Assembly (NCBI GenBank): GCA_015501605.1
Contig: JADNRZ010000007.1
Location: 1,116,001 to 1,180,000, forward strand
Length of the DNA stretch: 64,000 nucleotides
Direction of reading: 5' to 3'
DNA from: Panaeolus papilionaceus
Lineage: Eukaryota; Basidiomycota; Agaricomycetes; Agaricales
Of the stretch, positions 25,761 through 34,659 are shown piece after piece. The translations under genes and the position numbers were made by a program. Each line of letters begins with the position of its first letter. Positions within the stretch are counted from its first letter, which is position 1. The notes below the pieces were generated by a model. The model searched no databases, was not told where the DNA came from, and saw only the letters and a list, made by a program, of their open reading frames with translations.

Positions 25761-26571
25761 CTACCACTTCGCGTACGGGAGGAACTTGCCGCTGAAGTAA
25801 GAAAAAAAAGCACATCAGTAGACGTTGCAACAATATGTGAAAGTCAACGACGAACTCAAAGGTAAGCACCACGCGGTCGCCCTTTGGGTCAGGCTTCTTC
25901 TCAATGTCAATCTTGCAGTCAATCATCGACATGATACCGTCACCAAACTACGCAAGGAAAATATCATCAGCCCATGGTCTATATTTACACAACCTAGAAA
26001 AATGAATGTAAATTACCTTCTCATGAATAACAGCCTATGCGAGGGTCGTGGGTTAGCGTGGGTTGATTAACGAAGTGTAGATAACGGTATTCACCTTGAT
26101 AGCATGGCCGTAGACCATAACACCCTCATACAAACGATAAATAACAGGATCCTGAGGGGGCATGGGTCCCAAGCCACGGTTTGGCCACCAGTGGTCACCA
26201 AGGTCGGCCAACGCATCAGAGGTCTGGATGCCCAAAATCTCAGACACCTTCTTTAACTCCTCCTCAGTGAACTTGGCCTACGAACCATGTATTCATTCAG
26301 CACACAAACTAGAACAACAACTCGCATGTCATCTACTCACTTGGCCGTAAAAAGCAGCAGCAAGCCAAACTTCGTCCCTACCAATCTGCTTCGCGATCTG
26401 ATCAAAGCTCAGACCCTTTCGTGCTTTGGCTTCAAACAGCACAGAAATAGTGGGTGGAAGGTTCACGTAGGGAGCATTGTTACTCGGAACGGTCTATCAA
26501 ATACAGATAAGCAACACATTCACAAGGTAAAAACCAAAGAAATCATGTACAGCATAAGATGAGGATGCCAT
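25761..26571 (-). CDS. CYN1: Cyanate hydratase (cyanase)
   Basis: Converts cyanate and bicarbonate to ammonia and CO2 through carbamate; cytosolic decamer. Six exons, 26571-26551, 26493-26341, 26277-26095, 26034-26017, 25947-25856 and 25791-25761, give 165 residues, the usual cyanase size. The N-terminal helix-turn-helix-like domain shows [20 protein letters not shown] and [10 protein letters not shown]. The catalytic C-terminal domain shows [31 protein letters not shown], and the ending GDRVVLTF plus [10 protein letters not shown]. The active-site Arg (IYRLYE), Glu (YE) and Ser (IMS) are present. The fourth exon has only 18 bases. A TATA box precedes the start by about 70 bases. Roles in fungi include cyanate detoxification and nitrogen supply. 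The SDHAF3 gene follows upstream on the same strand. Confidence 0.96.
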
Positions 26572-27062
26572 AGTTTTTCTTCTGAGTTGAGAGGTGTAGA
26601 TGAAAGGATAGTTTGGCGGGTTGGTGAGACACTTGGGTATATAAGCAAAAGACAAAGGTCACGCTGTCTTGACAAGCCGCGCTATGGCATTATATCGACT
26701 ATCGAGTGCAGAAAAATAAAACAGGGGGCATGGGAAGCACTGCAAAATACGCGAAGGAATTTTCATTGCCAATCGAGCTTCCTAGCCTCATGAGAAAAGT
26801 CGCGAGGATACGGGATCAACGGCCAATAATCGCTATCAATTATCCCGGGGGCTTGTGGGTTACAAATTGGTGTGTGGAGCACGACAAGAGAGCGAGTAGG
26901 AACGGCAGGACATGGTGGCCGGTCAAAGGAATAGGTTTTAACCTTTGCACCACAAGGAAGGTTGCTCATGAGACCAGTGCGAGGTACTCACGACCTGTCC
27001 TACTGAATAAGCCTGGCTGCTTCTGATGGGAGAGCGACCTTGTTATGGGGTTGAAACGTCCA
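26572..27062. other. Intergenic region between SDHAF3 and cyanase
   Basis: It contains the cyanase promoter and the SDHAF3 3' flank. A plus-strand frame at 26706-27026 crosses it without support. Confidence 0.5.
26638..26644 (-). promoter_or_regulatory. TATA box of the cyanase gene
   Basis: A TTATATA/TATATAA element about 70 bases before the cyanase ATG at 26571, followed by a C/T/A-rich leader. Confidence 0.5.
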
Positions 27063-27688
27063 TTACTTGGACTGTTCTTCCTCTGCACTATTCTCCAGTT
27101 CTGATATGGGCTTCCATACGTCCTTGGCTGCGTGCATGACTTCATACAGCTGACCCAGCTGCTCATTCGTCAGCTACAATTCGAATAGACGAAATCATTA
27201 GCCAAACGCATGACAGAACAGAAAAACAATCCTAAAAACTCACCTTCTCAAACACCGTAGGATCCAGCCTCCTTCCCGTGAAATTCGACGCATTCGGTCC
27301 CTCTGGGATCTGATCGAGGTACATTTTCCATTGCGAGAGAAAACCAATAATATGTGCTGGATTCGTCACTTCTTTGTGTCTCCGGAACTCTACGCATCAG
27401 AACGAGAATGAGAAGAAGCTCAAGCGTAGCAAAGGATCTAATTATACTCACCCGACTTTACATATCCGTCTCCTAGAGGTCTCATGTCAGCAGGAAGATT
27501 CCTATGTGCGCGTAGTAGCCTTCGATACAGCCTGTGAAGCCGCAATTTATATCGTATTAAGCTGCAAGAACCATGGATTTCGAAAGAACGGCGTACGGGA
27601 TTGGGGGGTATAATGTCGCGCTGGCTTCCCGGAGGTTTAGAGGCGCTTTCGATACGGATTCAGCCAGGCGAATTAGTGATGAGCGCAT
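27063..27688 (-). CDS. SDHAF3: Succinate dehydrogenase assembly factor 3 (SDHAF3/ACN9)
   Basis: A LYR-motif mitochondrial matrix protein that helps mature and protect the iron-sulfur subunit of complex II. Exons 27688-27597, 27531-27452, 27389-27244 and 27173-27063 give 142 residues. The LYR signature is made across the first intron: PPIP then LYRRLLRAHRNLP. Then follow MRPLGDGYVKSEFRRHKEV, NPAHIIGFLSQWKMYLDQI and LGQLYEVMHAAKDVWKPISE, all family blocks in the right order. The N-terminal 30 residues (MRSSLIRLAESVSKAPLNLR) are basic and lack acidic clusters except one Glu pair, as expected for a mitochondrial targeting peptide. The C-terminus is acidic and Gln/Ser-rich. Confidence 0.95.
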
Positions 27689-28188
27689 CGTAATGAATAG
27701 ATATTAGATGGTAAGAATAGAAAATGAAATGAAACGTTGTCAAGAAAAGAAAGTCTAGGTGTAACTATGTAAGTAAATAATTGAAAGGCCCGTCGGTTAC
27801 TTGCACGTCTCCGAATGACCCCGCATTTGTTCCTGTTTATCATTCGTCCTTCAAACTCCGCTCGGCATGTCAATCGAGCTTCACACCAGCCCTGTCTCTT
27901 TGTGTCATCGACGCCTACGGATGTAGCCAACGATACGACATTCGGGGTATGAAAAACGCCTATTTAACTATTCACATACCGGAAAAATCAATCGACGTAT
28001 CGTAATTTACTGGAAACGCTGGTGTAAGCGCCCAGTACCCTTCAATGTCATCACCTCACATTAATACTACAATCATGCATAAAGTTCGAATCACATATCA
28101 TTGAAAGGCATAATCATATCGAAATAAAAGAACACATCATATCCAAGCGTAACAAATAAATCTGCGCGATCCATAATAGTTCCCCTCA
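27689..28188. other. Intergenic region
   Basis: It holds the SDHAF3 promoter and the 3' flank of the 70-residue gene. It is A/T-rich with no other recognisable element. Confidence 0.45.
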
Positions 28189-28479
28189 TCATTTTTTTGG
28201 CGGAGGCGTCGAGGCATCAGGAGCCGGAGTGGGTGGCACAACAGTACTGCCAATCCAAAAAATACCCATAATCAGCTCCCACTTCAATTCAAAATTCCGG
28301 TCCGACAAGAAAGAAAAAGCTCACATATTATAACCATCAAAATAACCACCCTCATCGCGCGTAGTAGCTTCCTTCATATTCAAATTCTGACCCGGCACAA
28401 CAAGCAACGGAGTAGGTGCGGTATACTTCTTCTTCGGAGAGCGCTGAGATTGCTGAGATTGTTGGGATTGAGAAGACAT
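28189..28479 (-). CDS. Small unknown protein, 70 residues
   Basis: Two exons, 28479-28325 and 28246-28189, give 70 residues. The intron has a GTGAGC donor and a GGCAG acceptor and restores frame. The protein starts with a Gln/Ser repeat (MSSQSQQSQQSQRSPKKKY), has a central part LLVVPGQNLNMKEATTRDEG followed by GYFDGYN, and ends in a Pro/Thr-rich tail PPTPAPDASTPPPKK. There is no signal peptide and no membrane helix. A TATATATA element lies about 55 bases before the ATG. The correct splicing, promoter and stop support a real gene too short for usual ORF finding. Function unknown; the middle segment could be a short binding motif. Confidence 0.6.
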
Positions 28480-28532
28480 CGTGAAAAAAAGTATCTGGGT
28501 GGTCGATTATCTATTTTGCGAATGCTCAGTGT

Positions 28533-28542
28533 CATATATATA
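28533..28542 (-). promoter_or_regulatory. TATA box of the 70-residue protein gene
   Basis: A TATATATA run on the minus strand, about 55-60 bases upstream of the ATG at 28479. Confidence 0.5.
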
Positions 28543-28893
28543 CCCGCGGGTTCAGCTTCAACGGTTTGTCTAGAGGCCCGAGTTGTGTGGTTCCCTTGAG
28601 AATTCGGGGTGCAATATCAAATTTACCATAAAGGATTACTGTGGGTAACGCTGCAAAACATTGCATTCTCCTTTACAACAGCTACCACGGAAAATAAAAT
28701 CGACCACCACGTAGAAATGTAGGAAGCACACACAAAGCGTCCTCGCGCATTGTTCAGCAGTGAATTGGTTAATTCCTTTTGATTTTATTTGGCCATCTAT
28801 CATTTATTCTGATTGAAATGACGACATTCTTTCCACCAGCCTCGACAATGAAAGATCAAATAAAAGACCAACTAAAAAGGAAAAAAAGAAAGT
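28543..28893. other. Intergenic region before tRNA-Lys(CUU)
   Basis: No gene seen. The last 30 bases on the plus strand are A-rich, which on the minus strand is a T-rich run just after the tRNA, as expected for RNA polymerase III termination. Confidence 0.5.
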
Positions 28894-29002
28894 AGCCCAC
28901 CGCGAGGGTCGAACTCGCAGCCTTCAGATTTCATCAGGTAGTTGTGATGGAATCGCACCCGCCTTAAGAGTCTGACGCTCTATCCGATTGAGCTAGGCGG
29001 GC
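28894..29002 (-). tRNA. tRNA-Lys(CUU) with a 35-base intron
   Basis: Acceptor stem GCCCGCC pairs with GGTGGGC (one G-T pair). The D arm GCTCAATCGGATAGAGC, anticodon stem TCAGA/TCTGA, T arm GCGAG-TTCGACC-CTCGC and discriminator T are all present. The anticodon loop starts CTCTTA and is closed by an A before TCTGA, so the anticodon is CUU. A 35-base intron follows position 37, the canonical site. The body is identical to the copies at 40097 and 52334 apart from the wobble base of the former; the introns are unrelated. Confidence 0.95.
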
Positions 29003-29703
29003 GATGTTATTAGGTTGCATACGGAGCTACAAGAACCGCTAGGCAATGTTCGCCATCAAGGTGGTATCAGCGTCGTTCGCCACATGCACCAGGTTCATAA
29101 AAATTAAGTTTTCTTTATATCATTCGTATCAAGAACCGTTATTTAAGCAAATCCAATCTAGAGAGAAAAATGTAGACTATTCATACTGGTACAACGGACT
29201 ATGTGGACTAAGGTATCACGGCCAAGAAAGCGAGCAAAAAAAAAGCATAGAAGCAAAGGTGAAAGTGGTGCGATGTTTACAGCCAAGGATTTGACAAGTC
29301 AACATCGCGTGCCGGGATAGGGAAATGGAATAGTAACGTAACATAATGCATGATGAAAGCAAAACTAACAGCAATCCAAACGGAATGAAAGTGCAGTGAA
29401 GTGTAAAAATGACAGCTGGGGGAATAGTTGTTGTTATTGTAAAGGGTGCGAACTGAACCAAAGCGATAAAGTGATGAATTGGATGATGGGGGGATGAAAT
29501 CATTGAATGGATGAATGACTGGATGAATGAACAAATGGAATAGCATGGAATGTGAATCTGAATGAAGCAACGAAAGCGTCGTGAGTACTCTTAAAAAGCA
29601 ACGTAAAGCAGAGTGTCCAGAAGATAAGGTGACGGGGAATGGAGAAATCTGATTAGAGCACGACCAATCTCTGGTAGCGCGGGTGGTATGTAGCTAGCTC
29701 GCA
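29003..29703. other. Intergenic region
   Basis: It is A/T-rich, with purine-rich GGATGAATGA-like repeats near 29480-29545 on the plus strand. It probably includes the 3' UTR of the next minus-strand gene. No supported ORF. Confidence 0.45.
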
Positions 29704-31122
29704 TTAATTCTGTCGAAGTTCGGAAAGCTTGCGCCGAAGTCGTGCAAATGGCTTGCTACTCTGCGTCCCGCGAGAAGCATCCTTAAAGTCTTGTGATGCT
29801 GCTGACTGCGAAAGGGTGACAGAGGGTGTGCTGGTGGACATCAGATCTGGCTCGATGACAATGGGAGGGAGCATAGGTGGCTCAGGAGTAACGTAGGAAG
29901 ATGGTGGACCCAGACTCGACCGCTTGGGCTTGCGAGGCGATGCACTGTCACCCGACGCAAATCGTGTAGCGAGCGATCCCGGAATAAACGCGCTTATCCT
30001 ATTTCGCGAGCTTGATTTATGGGGGTTAGTGGACTGCTGGTCTTTGAAAGACGGTTGAAGGGGTACACCAGTCGCAACGTTGTCCTCGAACTCTGAAAGC
30101 AAATCTGCAACATAGGTCGGCATTGCTACTGATAAGTCCCCCACAGGTTTGAGTGTAGGTTCAGGAAGGTGTTCTCGGAAAATGACTGCCGTGCCTCCTG
30201 CGGGACTGGGAGGCTGGGGTACGTTTTCGAAAATGGAAGAAAGTGAGGTTGCAGTTGCCATTGCAGGTGGTGGCGATGTCATAATGGGTGCTGGTTTCTT
30301 CAAAGGGGGACGAGAAGGTGTAGAAGGAAGCGGAAGCGGCAGGCTCTTCGTGGTACGAATAGTCTGGAGGAATTGAGTTTTGGTATTGGGCGCTTTGAGG
30401 CTAAGTGGTAACAAAGACTTGTTGGTAATTCTTCTTGGATATTCTAATGGCCTACTTCGATTAGCACCAGATGACCTAGGTTTAGCGCTGTGTCGGAGGT
30501 TCAGCGGGATTCTGTGGCGAGAGTCTGTAAGGAAATGAACCAAGTTGTCCTCTGAGGGATTTGATCGAGGTTGAGGTTGAGCCTGTGGTAAGGAGGATTG
30601 CTTCTTTAAGGTTTGTGAAACCTGTTCTGCGGCGTTGACCCGTTTTTCTTCCCTCCAACGTTGGTGTAATAAAAATTGATACTCCTTTGGGTCTGCTTCC
30701 CTGTTGGCTAGTAACGTCCGAAGTTTGTCTGCGCTGTGTCTTGCATCCGCTGCGTGAGCGTTGAGAACAGAGAAAGCCTTGTGCAGGGCAGATATCCTGA
30801 GCTCCTGAATATGATCTTCGTCCTGACACTTGGTGAAGGATTGAGAAAGAGCCGTTTCTGCCGCGTGGTATCGTTGTGTTCGCTTTGTCAATGTGTTCTG
30901 GTCGGCCTTGGGGATTTCAAACATGTCGTCATTTACGGAAAATGGACCCACGGGGACGATTGGTGCCTTGAAGTTGATATTCAATCCCTGAGTACTGCGG
31001 GCCCATCCGAGCTTTTAGCACGTTTTTGTGGCACACAAGTCCAAGATGTTACGGAATGGTACTCACCACTCAAACACAACGCTTTGTTTGGGATGTTGTG
31101 AAGCCTTTGGGGTATTATTCAT
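29704..31122 (-). CDS. Pro/Ser-rich protein with N-terminal helical region, 448 residues
   Basis: Unknown family. The long frame ending at 29704 begins at a TTG, so I looked for an upstream exon: 31122-31067 (ATG, 18 codons plus two bases, donor GTGAGT) joins 30994-29704 through a CCGCAG acceptor. The result is 448 residues starting MNNTPKASQHPKQSVVFE. Residues 35-140 look helical and probably form a coiled coil (AETALSQSFTKCQDEDHIQE, KLRTLLANREADPKEYQFLL). The rest is disordered and rich in Pro, Ser and Thr, with PLPLPLPSTPSRPPLKKPAP-like stretches that could bind SH3 domains. The basic C-terminus is FARLRRKLSELRQN. The gene is divergent from the AA14 gene. Confidence 0.7.
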
Positions 31123-32320
31123 TGCGTTTGTTCTCTCCTATGTATGAGTATGAGTTGAAGCGAATCAAAGGCAAGAAACGGTGAATAAATCTGAATAAAA
31201 AAACACACCTGAAAGACCCGTGTATCGTTCCGTTTCCGATTCATCTTGGAGAGGTTTAAGGCTGAACTTATTGGATAAGTGAACGTGTTGAACAGGTGGT
31301 CAGGTGTTTTTAACGAGTCAATCAGCAATAAGTCAAAGAATTCAGAAGACCAAGTCACAATAAATGTAAAAGCTTGCTATTAAAGCCATTACATTGACTT
31401 GAGTCTACAATAGATGAAGGGAGGCTGAACAGAAACTTAAATCACTTCAACTGCTAATGGGCCAAACCATATTTCCTTTTTGGGCTAGTACACCTCAATG
31501 ACGTGTGATCAGCCTTCTTGCTCTGAACCTCCTTTACACAACAACCGAACCTTCAGCGATCCGCGTCCTCTGTAAAAGTCATTTCATTAGTGTCGGTATG
31601 AAAATTAAAACATCAGTATTTTCACGGAACAATAGGTCTACTTTGCCACCGTAGGGCTAGGAGACTCATAATTCAACAGCAATCATGAGCGATGAGGAGG
31701 AGCAAAGCTTATCTGAATATTAAGCAACGCCAAAAAGTTATAGAGATGATAAAAGTATTAGAGCTTCACAAGCATGGAAGAGTAGTCCTTTCAGTATAAC
31801 AACTAATCAGCGCAACAGAGCACCTGGTGGTCAACTGTCAAATGCTCGGTATGTCTGAACATTTTCTCAAGCTCGAGGTACATTGACAGTACTGACTTCC
31901 TATAGAGCGGCTTAATATTCATTGACAGGGTTGATTTCATAAAGCTGCCAGCTGTGCCCAGCGTTGTACAACAATGGTGGCCAAACTCAGTGAGCTTGAC
32001 CGGCTTAGCCGACGTCGGTCGTCTCGCAACTGTATTACGTAAGGGGGAACAATGCTTTTGTTCATCCTCCTATTGTTCCTCCGTCCCTATAAAGTACAGC
32101 TATGCACCAATGCCGCCCTATATTGCCATTATCCCCCAAGTCTGCTGGTGGACTATACCTTTCTCGTTTCTGTCTTTTCCCATTTTTTATTTCTTTCGGG
32201 TTCTGGTCAACTTGCAAACTTTCCAATCGGGCGCTTTTTTGCCTTTTTACGACCTACGACTTTAAAGATCAATCATATCTATTAAATTGATAATACTCCA
32301 CAAATCTTATTCTATTCAAC
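31123..32320. other. Divergent intergenic region upstream of the AA14 gene
   Basis: About 1.2 kb between the start of the 448-residue gene (minus) and the AA14 gene (plus). It should hold the regulated promoter of the secreted enzyme. A TATAAA box lies at 32088. Plus frames at 31954-32290 are T/C-rich leader sequence, not genes. Confidence 0.55.
32088..32093 (+). promoter_or_regulatory. TATA box of the AA14 gene
   Basis: TATAAA in CCCTATAAAGTA, followed by a long C/T-rich leader. The ATG is about 230 bases downstream, so the 5' UTR would be about 200 bases. Confidence 0.5.
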
Positions 32321-33679
32321 ATGCTAGCCATCGTCGCACTCTCGGTTCTTTCTGCGTTGACTCAAGTGTCAGGACACTCTGGTGCGTCATAATTTAATTT
32401 ATTGGTTTCTGTGTCTAAGTGCATTACCCATCTAGCGTTCTTCCATCCCAGCATGTGGGGATTTAACGTGACCCAGGGAGACTTCCCCTACGACAACAGA
32501 CCAGTCGCCCCCATGCGTGGTTACACCTTCCAACAGTGGTGGTTTCACAACCACCTCGCCCACCCACCCAACCCAGGAGATATCTTCGAGCTCCCAGCAG
32601 GCAAACCCGCAACTGCCGAAATCGCCTGTAACAAAGGCGCAACATCCTACTTTGCCTCCTCCGAAGGCGGCGACATCCGCGTACCCAACAACCCCAACGA
32701 CGTCTGCCCTGGTGCATCCAGTCAAGCATACCACACCAACGGCATCGACGATTTGGAGGGCTGCGGGTTGGCGATTGCGTATAAGAGTGATGTGAACCAG
32801 GTCCAGCCTGAGGATTTTACGATTTTTAGTGTTAACCAGACTTGCGTTTGGACTCGGTTCACTGATTTCCAGGTGCCTGCTCGCATGCCTCCTTGCCCCG
32901 ATGGTGGTTGCATCTGTTCATTTTTCTGGATCCATTCCCCGAAGAGCGGAGGAGAAGAGAGTCAGTTCTTTCATTTCATAGGATGCAATCACATACTGAT
33001 CTAATCTTACCTTTGACTAGACTACATGAACGGATTCCGCTGCAACATCACAGGCTCTACCTCCACCGTCCCTCTCGCCGCTCCCAAAGTCGCCAGACGC
33101 TGCGGTACAGACCCAGACAACTCTAAAACATTCTCAGCACCCGGAAACTGCACCTACGGAGCCAAGCAGCCTCTCTACTGGCTCCAAGCCGAGCGCAACA
33201 ATGTGTTTGAAGGGGACCACTCGCCACCTGTCTACAACGACCGCTACAATTTCCTTGATGGCGCACAAGACGACATCTTCATCGACTCGTATGAGAGCAT
33301 CCCCGATCCATCGCCTGTTGCGGCCCTCCCTATCAGTGCCAATCTCGGTGTGAATGATAACCAAGGCCCTGCCGTTGTTGTTACCAGTCAAAACAGCACC
33401 GCTGGCTCTGGCGACGACACCAACACCAACACCGGCTCTGGCACAAGTGCAAACGACACCGTTGCCACGGGGGGTACCACCGTCAGCCCCAGCTCGCATC
33501 GGAGTACGTGTTCCACGTCCAATGGTGCATCTGGCGATGACGATGGGAACCCTGACACGCGCGAGCTGATGGACCGGAATACGTTGATGCGCAGGTCTGC
33601 GATGCGCGTTGTGCAGATGAGCAAGCGCTCGAGACATCTGAATGCGGGGAATCGGAAGAGGCTGTGGCATATGTGGTAA
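32321..33679 (+). CDS. AA14 lytic polysaccharide monooxygenase, secreted
   Basis: A copper enzyme; AA14 members oxidatively cleave xylan bound to cellulose. Exons 32321-32381, 32436-32960 and 33021-33679 give 414 residues. An 18-residue signal peptide (MLAIVALSVLSALTQVSG) leaves His19 as the mature N-terminus, which forms the copper histidine brace. AA14 signatures are dense: HPSMWGFNVT, FPYDNRPV, QQWWFHNHLAHPPNPGD, IACNKGAT, SSEGGDIR, NPNDVCPG, the second histidine in AYHTNGIDDL, FSVNQTCVWTRFTDFQVPAR, MPPCPDGGCICSFFWIHS, NYMNGFRCNITGSTSTVPL and GNCTYGAKQPLYWLQ. After the catalytic domain comes a Ser/Thr/Asn-rich linker, then an unusual basic C-terminus (RRSAMRVVQMSKRSRHL) with no CBM1 and no clear GPI signal. 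Most sequons lie in the catalytic domain and linker. Confidence 0.96.
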
Positions 33680-34659
33680 TTCTGAACGTTCGTTCGAGAT
33701 TTGCCCATGAAAGCCTGCATGGCCTTTATTACGACCTCATCCACGTCGACGACGATATCCCCCTCATTTACTCTTACTCTTAAATTATTGACCCATCCTA
33801 GATGTATGGATTTTGTTATACCCCACACTCTTTTGACACCGGACTTGGACTTGGACTTCTTTTCTTTCACTTCATCATCAAACACCATTTGTATTCGTAT
33901 GCTACAACATCATCATCACTATTCATATCCTGTAAATATGTGTACTCTTGCCTTAATCATGATAACGAAATTTTCTCTTATTTTATGCAGGATCTGACGC
34001 GTTAAAATTCATTGTAATTGGCAAAACCAATGTGGGCCTCGTGGACCCGAAAAATCGTTGTGATAATGCGAACATAAAAGTAACGACTCGAAAGCCTATG
34101 AAATGTAAGAATGCAAGGTAGAAAAGAACATAGCATGTGGCTCGAATCAGAGAAAGCAGAAGTAAGTAGGATGGAATTAAGTGAAAAGGCATAGGACGTG
34201 AGGAGGAAAGCGGGAATATTGAATAGGAAGTGTAAGTAGGTAAAGTAAAGTAGAGTGTCGGCAATGCATGGGTAAGAGGCAGGGTATGTAGACGAATTGA
34301 ATGATGATACAAATTGATAATTGGTACTACGTAGTTGGGTATTGTGGTTGTGAGTACGGAGCTGAAATCGTCGAGACATTAGGCAAGAAAGAAGCAATGC
34401 GAAGAAAGAAAACAAAAATAAGAAGGGTCAAACCAAACAAAAATCAAGAAAAGGCTTTGAAATGAAATGAAATCTTTAGAGGTCGTCATGTCGTAAAAAT
34501 AATTATAGAAAGAAAAAGGAAATATGAAAGGCATGAACAATTAAATACAAAATCTGTCTGTGAGAGGGGTCACAAAAAACAAAACAAGAAAAGAGAAAAA
34601 CAAGGCATGTAACCCAAGAGTCTAGGAGTCAGAAAGCGAAAGAGAAGAGCAGTCAAGGG
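33680..34659. other. Convergent intergenic region
   Basis: It lies between the 3' ends of the AA14 gene and the 789-residue gene. A/T-rich; the minus-strand frames at 33983-34415 are hydrophobic by composition only. Confidence 0.5.

Noticed and set aside
30982..30984. TTG as start of the 448-residue gene
   Set aside because: Nuclear fungal genes rarely start at TTG, and a spliced 5' exon with ATG at 31122 restores a normal start.
33134..33888. 178- and 166-codon minus-strand frames opposite the AA14 exon 3
   Set aside because: Overlap a certain gene on the other strand, and their Arg/Val-rich composition is the mirror of its Thr/Asn-rich linker.
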